Assembly: GCA_963664245.1 (NCBI GenBank)
Contig: OY760934.1
Location: forward strand, 1,798,001 to 1,862,000
DNA from: GCA-2711565 sp963664245
GTDB lineage: Bacteria > Bacteroidota > Bacteroidia > Bacteroidales > GCA-2711565
DNA length: 64,000 nucleotides
Reading direction: 5' to 3'
Position 1 is the first letter of the stretch; each line of letters begins with the position of its first letter. Of this stretch, positions 1 to 9,997 are shown one piece after another. The translations under genes and the position numbers were made by a program. A model generated the notes under the pieces. That model saw only the letters and a program-made list of their open reading frames with translations, did not search any database and was not told the origin of the DNA.

Positions 1-233
1 AAAGGAATATATAAATATAAATAAGACTCAATCGTACCAATGAGTTTTACATATACCATACTGGTTATGTTTGAAGAAGGATTTCCTAATCCTGCGTATA
101 CCATAATGCTATTTATTGTTCCCATCATAGTTATCCCGGATTGGATTGCAAACACAATCAGAACAAACCATGCGATGGGGGAATAGAACATCTTCTGAAG
201 TTCCATCCTCGCTATCTTTATTATCATTTTCAT
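1..233 (-). CDS. ABC-2 type permease, N-terminal part (runs off window edge)
   Basis: The reading frame is open from an ATG at 233 to the window edge (77 codons). It begins MKMIIKIARMELQKMFYSPI and is closely similar to the start of the permease at 1266-3593. A first transmembrane segment lies at about residues 20-38. It starts 15 nt after the stop of the ATPase at 249-1169, so the two form an ATPase-permease pair in one transcript. By analogy with the complete paralogue it probably continues as a permease fused to a GldG-type domain, but that part is outside the window. The substrate is unknown. Confidence 0.8.
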   Translation of the reverse strand, partial: MKMIIKIARMELQKMFYSPIAWFVLIVFAIQSGITMMGTINSIMVYAGLGNPSSNITSMVYVKLIGTIESYLYLYIP

Positions 234-248
234 ATCTTTAAATCTTTT

Positions 249-1169
249 TTAGTTTTTCGACAATGCCGAGAATACATCATTTAATGAATTCTTCTCTGCC
301 CTGATTTCATCCATACGCCAGTTATAGGTTACACTCTCCTGAACGATACGTTCGGTGGCACCTCCCAGGTTTGCAAATTTCAAACGATAGTCCGGGCCAC
401 CCAATTCTTCGACGCTCTCCACACCTTCTATCTTCATTAATTCATCAACTGAAGGCATCTCCAACAAACGCACAAATATGGTGTTGGGGGTTAAGTAATT
501 ATCAAATTCTTCGGGTTTTCCCGAGAATACCAGTTTGCCATGTTCTATCATCAGGATATGGTCACAGATGGCATGGACTTCTGTAAGAATGTGGGTTGAT
601 AACAATACCGCCCGTTCTTCGGCGATTTCTTTGATCAGTTTACGGACCTCTATAATCTGGTTCGGGTCCAGACCGTTGGTGGGTTCATCCAAGATGATAA
701 AGGCCGGTTTATGGATAATGGCCTGGGCAATCCCGACCCGCTGCTGGTAACCACCCGATAGGTTCCTCAGGAGCCTCTTCTTAAAATGCGTAATAGCACA
801 TTTTTCCATCACTTCTTCTACCGCTTTTTTAACTCCCTTTTCAGGGATCATGCGCAAATAGGCACAATTAATTAAATATTCTTCTACCGTTGTATCCGTG
901 TACAATGGTGGTTTTTGAGGTAAAAACCCGATTTGTTTTTTTGCCCCGATCGGGTCTTTTGAGGTGTTAATTCCTTTAATATAAACATTACCCTGGGTTT
1001 GTTTCAGCACCCCACTCATAATATTCATGGTAGTGGACTTTCCCGCCCCGTTGGAGCCAAGCAATCCATATATACCCTTGCCGGGTATCTCGAAGCTCAC
1101 ATCCTTGACTGCCCACTGGATACTGTAACGGTGGGACAGGTTTTCTATTCTTACCAGTGATTCTTTCAT
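249..1169 (-). CDS. ABC transporter ATP-binding protein (Gld/CcmA-like)
   Basis: Cytoplasmic ATPase of 306 aa that powers an ABC-2 permease. Walker A is GSNGAGKST (about residues 38-46), the signature is LSGGYQQR (about 137-144) and Walker B is FIILDE (about 157-162), followed by the D-loop and a switch histidine in LSTHIL. The C-terminal 80 residues are the regulatory tail common in GldA-like ATPases. It sits between two permease genes on the same strand and is a near-duplicate of the broken ATPase at 3607-4523. The family includes GldA of gliding motility, but the real role here may be export of an unknown substrate. Confidence 0.9.
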   Translation of the reverse strand: MKESLVRIENLSHRYSIQWAVKDVSFEIPGKGIYGLLGSNGAGKSTTMNIMSGVLKQTQGNVYIKGINTSKDPIGAKKQIGFLPQKPPLYTDTTVEEYLINCAYLRMIPEKGVKKAVEEVMEKCAITHFKKRLLRNLSGGYQQRVGIAQAIIHKPAFIILDEPTNGLDPNQIIEVRKLIKEIAEERAVLLSTHILTEVHAICDHILMIEHGKLVFSGKPEEFDNYLTPNTIFVRLLEMPSVDELMKIEGVESVEELGGPDYRLKFANLGGATERIVQESVTYNWRMDEIRAEKNSLNDVFSALSKN

Positions 1170-1265
1170 AAAGTTCTTCCTTCCTTAATTCTTATTAGAC
1201 ATTCTATTACTTACTACTGCTTGGTGACAGTAAGGCTTCTGGGATAAGTTCATTATGCAATTCGT

Positions 1266-3593
1266 TTACCGTCCTTTGCGGCGTAACCAGATTAAAAGAA
1301 ATGCCAAAGCTATTAATGTCGGGATGATTATCTTATACAAGGCACTTAATAACCATACATCATTATTTTCAAGATATAGTTTGTTATCTGTTGGAAGAGG
1401 CCGGCGGTCATCTATTGGAACTTCATCCCCGGATAACCAAAAGAACATACCGGTGGCCATTTTAAAGTTTACTGCATAAATTCCTCTTCTGCGTTTTGAC
1501 AGCCCTTCATTACTAAAATAATCAGCATCTCCCAAAATCATGATGCGTTGTTCTTTCTCACCGACTTTACGTGTTAAAGCTAATGCTGTGGTAAGAGAAC
1601 CTAAAGTTTCTCCCTTTTCAGGATTATACCTAGCTATATCGTCTACAAAATCTGTTGTTTGTAGCTCGTTCCAGGAACCCACAGAATCGATTTGTGCGAT
1701 ATTTTTTACCGTATCAGAAACTAATACCGGGATATAGTTAAATTCACCTGTGTCTTTATAGGAAATAGCTACTGTACCCTGCATACAGATAACTCCTCCT
1801 GCTTCTACAATTCGTTCAAAATGGTAAGCCAGCTTTTCACCTTCTTTAGTAAGTTCAGTCGTTATTAAATCCATTGCAAAGCCTTTATTGTGCTCAACCA
1901 CCTGGCCTTCCATAAACTTAACCCCAAAACGTTCAACCAAAGGGTTCATTTCATCCTGACGTTTACGATCAGCAACAATGATAAGGTTTCCGCCACGGTC
2001 AATATAATCATTCAAATTTTTTAACTCCTGATCTGAAAACATTGTTCTCGGTTCTGCTATTACAAGGATATCGACATTTTTATCAACAGGTTTTGACAAT
2101 TCACATGTTGTAAAATCAAATCCGTTGTTTATCAAGGACGATCGAAATGGGTTTTCTGTAGCCAAACGAAAATAACCGCGAGAGCCAAAATCATTTACAT
2201 CACGTTCTTCATGCCCTGTAACAAAACCCACCGTAGGTAATTTCATGACTAATTTTTTAAAGGCCGTTGTTATTTGAGATTCAAAAGGATACCTCATTAT
2301 ATCATCAAAAACACGTAAATAAGCTGTTTTTCCTTCCTCTGTCGTAATTTTACTTACATAACGGTTTAATTCGGATTCAAGGTCAATTTCATCTAGATAA
2401 TCCTTACCCGGTTTAAATCGTTTACTGTTTATTTCATAGGCTTCACAAGTTCTTCCCAAAGCTTGTTCTTGGGTTAGTCCTTCAAAGCTTTTGTTGTAAT
2501 TTTTTAAAGCCTCTTTTTCTACCGGAAGATCATAGTAATAGTTGTTTTTAAATTTCATGTTTGGATAAAATCTTAGATACCTATCATACATGCTCATATT
2601 ATATTTTTCGCGGATAGGAGAACCATAAGCATAAAAAGACTGGTCAAAAATATTTGAATAGCTTGTAATTGTTATTTTACCTTTAAGTTGGGAGATTACC
2701 TCTTGGCTGTTGGGGGTTAGCGTATTTTTCTTGGTTTGTGTTGAATCATGGTATTTCATTAAAGATGGGATCGTACTAATATATCCTATCAAAGCAACAA
2801 CTACAAAAGCACCGGCATACTTCATAAAAGAAATATAACGGGGCCCTTTTTCCCTAATGCCTTTTAGGCGGAAGATGGTAAATGCAATAAACAATGCAGA
2901 AACCAAAATAAAGTACAATACATCCTCGCTACAGATCAACCCCTTTAAAAAGGTGCCACATCTTCCTTTAATGGATAGCCAATAGGTAATATCACGTATA
3001 AATTCGATATCTTGCCATAAATTCCCAAGTTGTCCCAAAACAAAAAGAGATGTGAAAGTTCCGATGGCTGCTACTATTTGGTAAGAAGTCAATGAGGACA
3101 TAAATAGGCCGATGGCAGAATACGTACATAGTAATAAATATAATCCTAATAAGCCTGTTAGAACAGTTTGGGAATCAAAGTCTTTAATGGCAAAAAATCC
3201 AAAGAGCATTGCAATAAACAGTAAGAATACCATGGCCAGGCCGAATACCATCATGGACAAAAATTTTCCCAATACAATTTGTTTATTAGAAACAGGGGAT
3301 GAATAGAGTAACTTTATGGAGCCTGAACTAAATTCGCGGCTTAAGAGCCCCATGGTAAGCAAAGGAATATATAAATATAAACTATTACCAATCTGGTAAA
3401 AAAGATGTCCATATACAATATCGGTTATTTCTTTAGGAGGATAACCCAATCCTGTGTATACCATAACCTGATTTATTTCTCCCATCATTGTTATACCGGA
3501 TTGGACTGCAAATATGATAAGAACCAACCATGCGATGGGAGAATAGAACATCTTCTGAAGTTCCATCCGTGCTATTTTAAATATTATTTTCAT
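1266..3593 (-). CDS. ABC-2 permease fused to GldG-type auxiliary domain
   Basis: 775 aa. The first ~280 residues hold about seven hydrophobic segments of an ABC-2 permease (GldF-like). The following ~450 residues are an extracytoplasmic GldG/ABC_transp_aux-type domain, and a C-terminal membrane anchor ends in the basic tail LIWLRRKGR. In gliding flavobacteria GldF and GldG are separate; here they are one chain. I chose the ATG at 3593 (MKIIFKIARM) because it matches the paralogue at 233 and lies 13 nt after the preceding stop; the upstream in-frame ATG at 3638 would overlap the ATPase. The partner ATPase may be either neighbouring copy. Confidence 0.85.
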   Translation of the reverse strand: MKIIFKIARMELQKMFYSPIAWLVLIIFAVQSGITMMGEINQVMVYTGLGYPPKEITDIVYGHLFYQIGNSLYLYIPLLTMGLLSREFSSGSIKLLYSSPVSNKQIVLGKFLSMMVFGLAMVFLLFIAMLFGFFAIKDFDSQTVLTGLLGLYLLLCTYSAIGLFMSSLTSYQIVAAIGTFTSLFVLGQLGNLWQDIEFIRDITYWLSIKGRCGTFLKGLICSEDVLYFILVSALFIAFTIFRLKGIREKGPRYISFMKYAGAFVVVALIGYISTIPSLMKYHDSTQTKKNTLTPNSQEVISQLKGKITITSYSNIFDQSFYAYGSPIREKYNMSMYDRYLRFYPNMKFKNNYYYDLPVEKEALKNYNKSFEGLTQEQALGRTCEAYEINSKRFKPGKDYLDEIDLESELNRYVSKITTEEGKTAYLRVFDDIMRYPFESQITTAFKKLVMKLPTVGFVTGHEERDVNDFGSRGYFRLATENPFRSSLINNGFDFTTCELSKPVDKNVDILVIAEPRTMFSDQELKNLNDYIDRGGNLIIVADRKRQDEMNPLVERFGVKFMEGQVVEHNKGFAMDLITTELTKEGEKLAYHFERIVEAGGVICMQGTVAISYKDTGEFNYIPVLVSDTVKNIAQIDSVGSWNELQTTDFVDDIARYNPEKGETLGSLTTALALTRKVGEKEQRIMILGDADYFSNEGLSKRRRGIYAVNFKMATGMFFWLSGDEVPIDDRRPLPTDNKLYLENNDVWLLSALYKIIIPTLIALAFLLIWLRRKGR

Positions 3594-3606
3594 ACCTCTA
3601 ATTTTT

Positions 3607-4523
3607 TTAGTTTTTTGACAATGCAGAAAAGACATCATTCAATGAATTCTTCTCTGCCCGGATCTCATCCAAACGCCAGTTCTGTTTTACACTTTGCATA
3701 ACAATACGCTCTGTTGCTCCGTTTAGGTCTGCAAATTTCAAGCGATAATCTGGACCACCTAATTCTTCCACGTTCTCTATACCCTCTATCTTCATCAAAT
3801 CATCAACTGAGGGTATTTCCAACAAACGCACAAAAATGGTATCCGGCCTTAAGTAATTGTCAAATTCCTCGGTCTTCCCAGAGAAAACCAACTTGCCATG
3901 CTCGATCATCAATATATGATCACAAATAGCATGAACTTCTGTAAGAATGTGGGTGGACAACAATACCGCCCGATCCTCAGCAATTTCTTTGATCAGTTTG
4001 CGCACCTCAACAATCTGGTTCGGATCCAAGCCATTGGTAGGTTCATCCAAAATAATAAAAGAAGGTTTATGGATGATCGCCTGGGCAATCCCTACCCGTT
4101 GCTGGTAACCCCCAGAGAGGTTTCGGATCAACCTTTTTTTAAAATGGGTAATGGCGCATTTTTCCATGACTTCCTCTACCGCTTTTTTTACTTCCTTTTC
4201 AGGGATCATGCGCAAATAGGCACAATTGCTTAAATATTCTTCCACTGTTGTATCCGTATACAATGGCGGTTTTTGGGGCAAAAACCCGATTTGTTTTTAG
4301 CTTTTATCGGATCTTTCGACAGATTGATCCCTTTAATAAATATATTGCCGTGGGTTTGTTTTAGCACCCCGCTCATAATGTTCATAGTAGTGGACTTGCC
4401 CGCCCCATTGGAACCAAGCAATCCGTAGATCCCTTTATCGGGTATCTCGAAACTCACATCCTTGACCGCCCATTGGACACTGTAACGGTGCGACAGGTTT
4501 TCTACTCTTACTAAATCTTTCAT
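3607..4523 (-). pseudogene. ABC transporter ATP-binding protein, frameshifted
   Basis: This is a paralogue of the ATPase at 249-1169. The N-terminal part (4523 down to about 4298) reads MKDLVRVENLSHRYSVQWAV with an intact Walker A. The remainder, with signature and Walker B, is in another frame ending at 3607. The two frames join at a run of five T (4294-4298; A on the coding strand), where a sixth base would restore the KAKKQIGF segment seen in the intact copy. The rest of the C-terminal part is undamaged, so the lesion is recent or a homopolymer sequencing error. The intact neighbour could supply the function. Confidence 0.75.
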
Positions 4524-4651
4524 AATATTTCTTTACTTAAAAGTGATTAAAAAATGTGCTGCTTACTTCTTTTGATGACAGTGTAAGAGGTAATTTTGAA
4601 ATAAACCTTGGGTATTAAGCAGCCTAAATAATTTCAGGGATACTGTTTTAG

Positions 4652-4678
4652 GAAGCTGCCCAAAATATGGGCAGCTTC
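4652..4678. terminator. 10-bp inverted repeat downstream of susD
   Basis: Perfect arms GAAGCTGCCC (4652-4661) and GGGCAGCTTC (4669-4678) with a 7-nt loop, in the 193-nt gap between the susD stop and the ABC module. TTTT follows the right arm on the plus strand. On the minus strand, where the genes run, the T-tract is weak. It probably separates susD from the ABC transcript. Confidence 0.5.
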
Positions 4679-4716
4679 TTTTAACTTCCATTGTGTTTTA
4701 TTATTCTTGCTTTCGC

Positions 4717-6138
4717 TTATTCTTCATCCCATTGATTCTGAGTCCAGTCTGAATGGAAGTATAATACCTGTATGGGTATTTGCAGAGTGTATTTATTACT
4801 GCTTGGGGACAAGGTGGCGATCACATTATTCCCAGCATCATGCCTGTTAACTTCCGGCATACGGCCTTCGGCATCCAGTCGTCGCATATCAAACCAGCGT
4901 AAGCCACAATAAGGGAATTCGAAAGTCCTTTCTTGTAAAACTTTTTGTAATATTTCTTCCTGGGTATGGCCAGTCGACTCTAATTTAACATAGTCTGCTT
5001 CCCGAAAACGGCATTTTCGAACCAAGTCAAGTTCATCACAGGCTGCTTCCAGTTCATTGTCACGGGCGGCCACTTCGGCAAGGATTAAACGCATTTCAGC
5101 TACTGAGGGACCCCAGTTTGTGTGAGCATCGGGAAAAACATAATCTCCATTTATAACTCCTGATACACCAGCCGTTTGGTATTTTGTTTCTCCTCTTGTT
5201 GTAAAACTATAATCCCCAAGATCACTATAATAGAATTCTAAACGCAAATCTGTTGGGTCAAAGGATTGAAGAAAAGCAAGTGTAGGAATTTCTTCATCTT
5301 TTGAACCCTCAAAATACCGTGAATAGATAGCATCTGTCCTACTTTGTAAATCAGGGATATCGCCTGCATGAGCCATTGTCGAATAATCCAGTACTTCATT
5401 TGGCCCGTTATCTAATGCCAATTGTGCATTTTGGGCAGCTTTTGTATAGTCACCCATATACAAGTAAGCCCTGGCCAATATGCTGTATGCTGCAGCTACA
5501 CTACCCCGGTATCGATTCGTACTATTATCCTCTGGGAGATCGGGAATGGCTGTGGTAATATCAGCAATAATGTAATCATAGATTTCCTGCACGGTACTAC
5601 GATCAGGCACTTCGTCTTCTAAATCATTAGAGGTTACAAAAGGGACGGCCAAATCCTCCTCTGCTGTATTTACATCATATACTTTTCCATACAGGTTGAC
5701 CAAGTAAAGGTATTCAAAGGCCCTACCCAACAGAGCTTCTGCTTTCAGACTTTTTTTCATGTCTTCTGAACCCGATGCCTCATCTATTTCTTTTAATACC
5801 GTATTAAAATAATAAATAGACTGGTAATGATTACTCCATATCAAGGGAGATGTTTTTACGTCCACTGAAAACTGGTCTTGCCAAGTGTATATCCGGTTGC
5901 TGCTACCGCTTGTAGTTGGGTTTTGAATCGTTGGATTGTCTATGTTATCTGCCAGTAAATTCATTTCACATGCAAAGGAAGCCTCAAGATCAGTGCTATT
6001 TAACCATAAGTCGTAATCTTCTACGGTTTCTAATAATTGAACCTTTTTAGGTTGCAGATCGAGGTATTTGTCACAAGAGGCCAATAAGAATGCACAAAAC
6101 AAAGCCGACACAAACCATTTATATATATTTTTTTTCAT
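4717..6138 (-). CDS. SusD/RagB-family nutrient-binding outer-membrane lipoprotein
   Basis: 473 aa. A lipoprotein signal peptide ends in LLASC with the lipidated Cys at residue 22, followed by the usual SusD opening DKYLDLQPKK. TPR-like helices such as AAAYSILARAYLYMGDYTKA and a C-terminal RagB-type region with QERTFEFPYCGLRWFDMRRL support the family. The protein caps the SusC-type porin on the cell surface and binds the ligand. It follows susC by 29 nt. There is no glycoside hydrolase next door, so the ligand need not be a glycan; peptides or other oligomers are possible. Confidence 0.92.
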   Translation of the reverse strand: MKKNIYKWFVSALFCAFLLASCDKYLDLQPKKVQLLETVEDYDLWLNSTDLEASFACEMNLLADNIDNPTIQNPTTSGSSNRIYTWQDQFSVDVKTSPLIWSNHYQSIYYFNTVLKEIDEASGSEDMKKSLKAEALLGRAFEYLYLVNLYGKVYDVNTAEEDLAVPFVTSNDLEDEVPDRSTVQEIYDYIIADITTAIPDLPEDNSTNRYRGSVAAAYSILARAYLYMGDYTKAAQNAQLALDNGPNEVLDYSTMAHAGDIPDLQSRTDAIYSRYFEGSKDEEIPTLAFLQSFDPTDLRLEFYYSDLGDYSFTTRGETKYQTAGVSGVINGDYVFPDAHTNWGPSVAEMRLILAEVAARDNELEAACDELDLVRKCRFREADYVKLESTGHTQEEILQKVLQERTFEFPYCGLRWFDMRRLDAEGRMPEVNRHDAGNNVIATLSPSSNKYTLQIPIQVLYFHSDWTQNQWDEE

Positions 6139-6167
6139 CGTTTTTAACTTTTTTATTTTTATAAAAA

Positions 6168-9100
6168 TTAGAAATTAACATACAGTCCTACTGTATACGT
6201 AGGGGTCAGGTACGATTTGGCATAACTACCGGTGGCTTTACTGTAATTATATTTATTAAGCCCTACCGTATATAGGTTGTGACCCTGCAATCTTAGTTCA
6301 AGATTAGAAATACCTGTTTTCTTCAACCATTTGCTATCGCGAAAACTATACGAAGCTGTAAGATCACCAAGGGTAAAGTAAGCCCCATCGACTATATATT
6401 TATCTGTATTGGCTAACTCTTCAGCATCATCATAAAATATTGATGGAAGAACATCCGGATTAGCCTCATCTCCAGGTTCTCTCCAGTAATTACCAGCTCC
6501 TTCCAGTGGTCGCATTTCTGTTGGATCGGGCACAGGCACCCGTACTTTAAAGCCACCATAAAAATTGATCATGCAATACACATAAAAACTCCCTATGTCT
6601 ACCCGGTTGCTTAAACCTATGTTATAGGAAGGTATAGAATGACCTGCATAATAAACATCATTTTTAGAGCATTCATAAGCATCTAATACTTTAGTTTCAT
6701 CATTTTCATCATAAATTAAAATCTCCCCATCAGAATTTAAACCGGCATAATGATAATTAAATAAAGATCCTACCGCATATCCTTCTGCATAATCGGCAAA
6801 ACTACCACCTAGATAATAGTGGCCAGAATTGTTTTCACGGTTCAAATATTTACTATACACCTGCAACACCTTACTGCTGTTATGTGAGAAAATGAAACCA
6901 GTGTTCCAGTTAAATTTTTTGCGGGAGATCCAGTCAGCATGCAGGCTGATTTCCAATCCATTATTCCGGATAGATGCCTGGTTTATGATTGCAGAAGCTC
7001 CTCCTTGTGTGGCGTCGATCTGATTATCTGCCAATATATCTGTACTTTTCTTGGTATAATAATCAATACTTCCTGTAACATTTCTGAAGATAGTATAATC
7101 CAGACCTATATTGAAATTACGGGTTTGCTCCCAACGTAATCCGCTATTCGCAAAAGATAAAAGCCGAAGCATGGGTATACTTACCGAACTTAAATTATTA
7201 AAAGAAGCCTGAGTAATTACCTGTGGCAAAGCATTTTTAGCCACATTTCCGTTAAAGCCATAAGCGGCTCGAAGTTTTAAAGATTCAACCCACTTTATAT
7301 CCTGCATAAAATCTTCTTTGTGAATGTTCCATGCAGCCCCTAACGACCATAAAGGTTTATATTTATATTTTGGATTGGTCCCAAACAAATTAGATTGCTC
7401 AATACGCATGCTTCCCGTTAAGGAATATTTTCCTTTATAAGCATACACTACATTGGAATACATGGAAATATAACGATTTTCCTCATAATCCTGTGTAAAC
7501 AAATTACCGTAATATAATCTGGAATTATCTTTCGCATAGGTTGCTCTAAAAGAACTTAAATCATTATAATTATATTCAAGAGCCTGATGCAATAAAGTTT
7601 GGTCATTGTAGCCAAAATAAGCTTCCGAGCTTGCTTTGTCAAGCACATCCCTTAGTTCTCCCCCAAATATCAAATTGAGTGAATGGTTTTTGTTAATTTG
7701 TTTATCATAGTTTAGCTGAGCACGTATGGTATAACTTTCTCTACTGCTTTTGCTTTGTTTTAAAATACTGCCTTCGGGAATGATAGAACTAATTTGACCA
7801 GATCTTAATGTAGAATAAAAGTTGAAATACTGTTTAAATTCCGATGAATTTTCACTGGCTAAATGTTTTGTATCTGTACGGGAGGTTTCGTACACTCCTC
7901 CAAATTTAAGACTAAATCCGTTTCCTATGTTATAGTGAAAGTTTGCTGTAATGCGGTTATTAACAGTCTTGATCTTATCACTGATTTCGTTGATATCTAC
8001 CAAGGGGTAATACATATTGTCCTTCAATCCCAGAGCCATCATTGCATCATTATAATAAGGATTAGCATTGGATCCGTTAAATACAGGAAGCGGGTTGCCA
8101 TCTTCATCCTCAAAATGCTCATATGGATAAATGGTATTAATGTGCGGGATAGGGACTGAATTTGATTTTGTTTGTTGGAAATCAGTGGTTAAATCCAGCG
8201 ATAGACGATCTGAAAAGTTTATCGTGCTGCGTCCGGAAAGCATAAAACGGCTATTATCATTTTTTATTTCCGATAAATCACTGGCCGTATAATTGGCGGT
8301 GATATAATAAAGTGCATTTTCATTACCACCAGAAATATCCAGGTTATAGGTTCGTGTAGAAGCTATACGAAGGAACAAACGACTATAATCTTCGGCATTA
8401 TTATAAGCTCCTAATTCTCTAAGTTCCTGAACGAGTTGTGTAGAATCGATTATTCCGGCAACCTGCTGCATTCTTAAAAGAACCGGAGTTTGAAAATCAT
8501 ACATATATCCGGCTCGAGAATCGCTTATTATTGGCCAAAAATTATGGACAAATAAACTTGCATTTTCTGCCAAACTATAATCAATGGTTATATTAGAAGC
8601 ATCATCATCCCAACGATAGCGGTCATAATTTTCTTTAGGAGTAAACCCTATTGTGGTACGAAAATTAACGTTTACTTTTCCGGCTTTGGCTTTTTTTCGT
8701 TCAATGACGATAACACCATTGGATGCACGGACGCCATAAACTGTCGCTGCTGCAGCATCTTTCAAAACCGTGACAGACTCAATCTCATTTGGATTAATCA
8801 TATCTAATGAGAGTTCAGTTGGATAACCATCTACTACGATCAATGGATCTTTGTTTCCTTTGATGGTAGAAATACCCCGTATCTGGAAAAGACTGTTTCC
8901 TTCAAACTCAACATCATTGTTAATGAGCAAGCCGGGGATACGGTTTTCAAGTCCGCTTAAAAAGTCAGTGGTATTGATCCGGCTATCGTATTCTTTTGTC
9001 CGCATCGTGGCAACACTTCCGGTGCTTTGTTCGGGTTTAATTAGCTGGTAACCGGTACTGATTACGGTAAATTCTCCCAACTCTGCAGCCTTTTGCTCCA

Positions 9101-9695
9101 TTACCACGTTTATTTCTGTATTTTCAGGAGAAACAGAAATCCCTTGTTTGTGAAACCCCACGAAACTGAAAACCAAAACAGAACCTTCGGGAACTTTGAT
9201 GGCATAATTTCCATTCGCATCAGTAGTGGTTCCTTTTGTTGTTCCCTTAATTAAAACAGTAGCTCCGAGTAATGTATTGCCGCTTTCATCCACAACACGC
9301 CCCCTGACATTAACATTCTTTTCATCTTTCTCATCTCCTTTCGAAGAAGATTTCTTTGTAATAACAACTGTATTACCAACAATTTTATAGGTAAGTGGTT
9401 GGTTCTTAAAACACAGATTCAACACTTTTTTAATATCGGCATTCTTTACATCAATGCTTACTGTGTTTGCCAGTTTCAGCACTCTATTCTCATACCAGAA
9501 AAGATAATTACTCTGTTTCTTAATTTCCTGAAAAATTTTCTCCAGCGGAGCATTTTCTTCCTTTAAAGTAATTCCCTGGGAGTATGCAAAAACACTTAAG
9601 TGTAGGGAAATTACCAAAAGTAATATCGAAGGCAATTTCATAATGTACATTGTTTTAATGAACATATTACGCCTTAGCGTATTTTCTTTTTTCAT
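6168..9695 (-). CDS. SusC/RagA-family TonB-dependent transporter with STN domain
   Basis: 1175 aa outer-membrane transporter energised by TonB. Order of domains: signal peptide (to about residue 40), STN domain (about 45-110), CarboxypepD_reg-like beta-sandwich (about 128-205, RGRVVDESGNTLLGATVLIK), TonB plug (about 215-335, with LIVVDGYP and VLKDAAAATVYG), then a beta-barrel ending in VGLYVNF. The STN domain is the part that signals to a FecR anti-sigma factor, which fits the fecR and ECF sigma genes directly upstream. Its susD partner follows by 29 nt. Confidence 0.95.
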   Translation of the reverse strand: MKKENTLRRNMFIKTMYIMKLPSILLLVISLHLSVFAYSQGITLKEENAPLEKIFQEIKKQSNYLFWYENRVLKLANTVSIDVKNADIKKVLNLCFKNQPLTYKIVGNTVVITKKSSSKGDEKDEKNVNVRGRVVDESGNTLLGATVLIKGTTKGTTTDANGNYAIKVPEGSVLVFSFVGFHKQGISVSPENTEINVVMEQKAAELGEFTVISTGYQLIKPEQSTGSVATMRTKEYDSRINTTDFLSGLENRIPGLLINNDVEFEGNSLFQIRGISTIKGNKDPLIVVDGYPTELSLDMINPNEIESVTVLKDAAAATVYGVRASNGVIVIERKKAKAGKVNVNFRTTIGFTPKENYDRYRWDDDASNITIDYSLAENASLFVHNFWPIISDSRAGYMYDFQTPVLLRMQQVAGIIDSTQLVQELRELGAYNNAEDYSRLFLRIASTRTYNLDISGGNENALYYITANYTASDLSEIKNDNSRFMLSGRSTINFSDRLSLDLTTDFQQTKSNSVPIPHINTIYPYEHFEDEDGNPLPVFNGSNANPYYNDAMMALGLKDNMYYPLVDINEISDKIKTVNNRITANFHYNIGNGFSLKFGGVYETSRTDTKHLASENSSEFKQYFNFYSTLRSGQISSIIPEGSILKQSKSSRESYTIRAQLNYDKQINKNHSLNLIFGGELRDVLDKASSEAYFGYNDQTLLHQALEYNYNDLSSFRATYAKDNSRLYYGNLFTQDYEENRYISMYSNVVYAYKGKYSLTGSMRIEQSNLFGTNPKYKYKPLWSLGAAWNIHKEDFMQDIKWVESLKLRAAYGFNGNVAKNALPQVITQASFNNLSSVSIPMLRLLSFANSGLRWEQTRNFNIGLDYTIFRNVTGSIDYYTKKSTDILADNQIDATQGGASAIINQASIRNNGLEISLHADWISRKKFNWNTGFIFSHNSSKVLQVYSKYLNRENNSGHYYLGGSFADYAEGYAVGSLFNYHYAGLNSDGEILIYDENDETKVLDAYECSKNDVYYAGHSIPSYNIGLSNRVDIGSFYVYCMINFYGGFKVRVPVPDPTEMRPLEGAGNYWREPGDEANPDVLPSIFYDDAEELANTDKYIVDGAYFTLGDLTASYSFRDSKWLKKTGISNLELRLQGHNLYTVGLNKYNYSKATGSYAKSYLTPTYTVGLYVNF

Positions 9696-9755
9696 AAATT
9701 TGTTTTTGGGTTAAACATTAAATTGATTTGATTTTGCATAAATTATTTCTTGGAT

Positions 9756-9817
9756 AACCCCTCTTTATCTCCGGGAGTGTTCGTAGCACTTCCGGTTTAT
9801 TTATTTTTAGAGGGTTT
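9756..9817 (-). promoter_or_regulatory. Nested hairpin between fecR and susC (first locus)
   Basis: The 302-nt gap 9696-9997 has no gene. It holds an inner hairpin, CCGGGAGTG (9771-9779) with CACTTCCGG (9787-9795), inside an outer imperfect stem AACCCCTCT (9756-9764) / AGAGGGTTT (9809-9817). On the susC strand no T-run follows, so it looks more like a 5'-leader structure than a simple terminator. A similar CCGGAAG hairpin occupies the same place in the second locus (19184-19212). Confidence 0.45.
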
Positions 9818-9997
9818 ATGCTGTAGTAGTATTTTTTCTCCTATCAGACCTCCTTTCTTTTCAATCTTATTATTTGCTTTATCATCATTCAGTAGCTTTA
9901 GGCAGAATCTGTTGTTTTACCATCCACCAATATAAAGAGCCTACCTAATAACTACTAAATGTCTACTTATTAATATTTATTCTTTGTTTTCCAATTA

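Noticed and set aside
4281..4310. Programmed -1 frameshift in the ABC ATPase
   Set aside because: The site reads U-AAA-AAC, not a homopolymeric slippery heptamer, and no such mechanism is needed in the intact paralogue.
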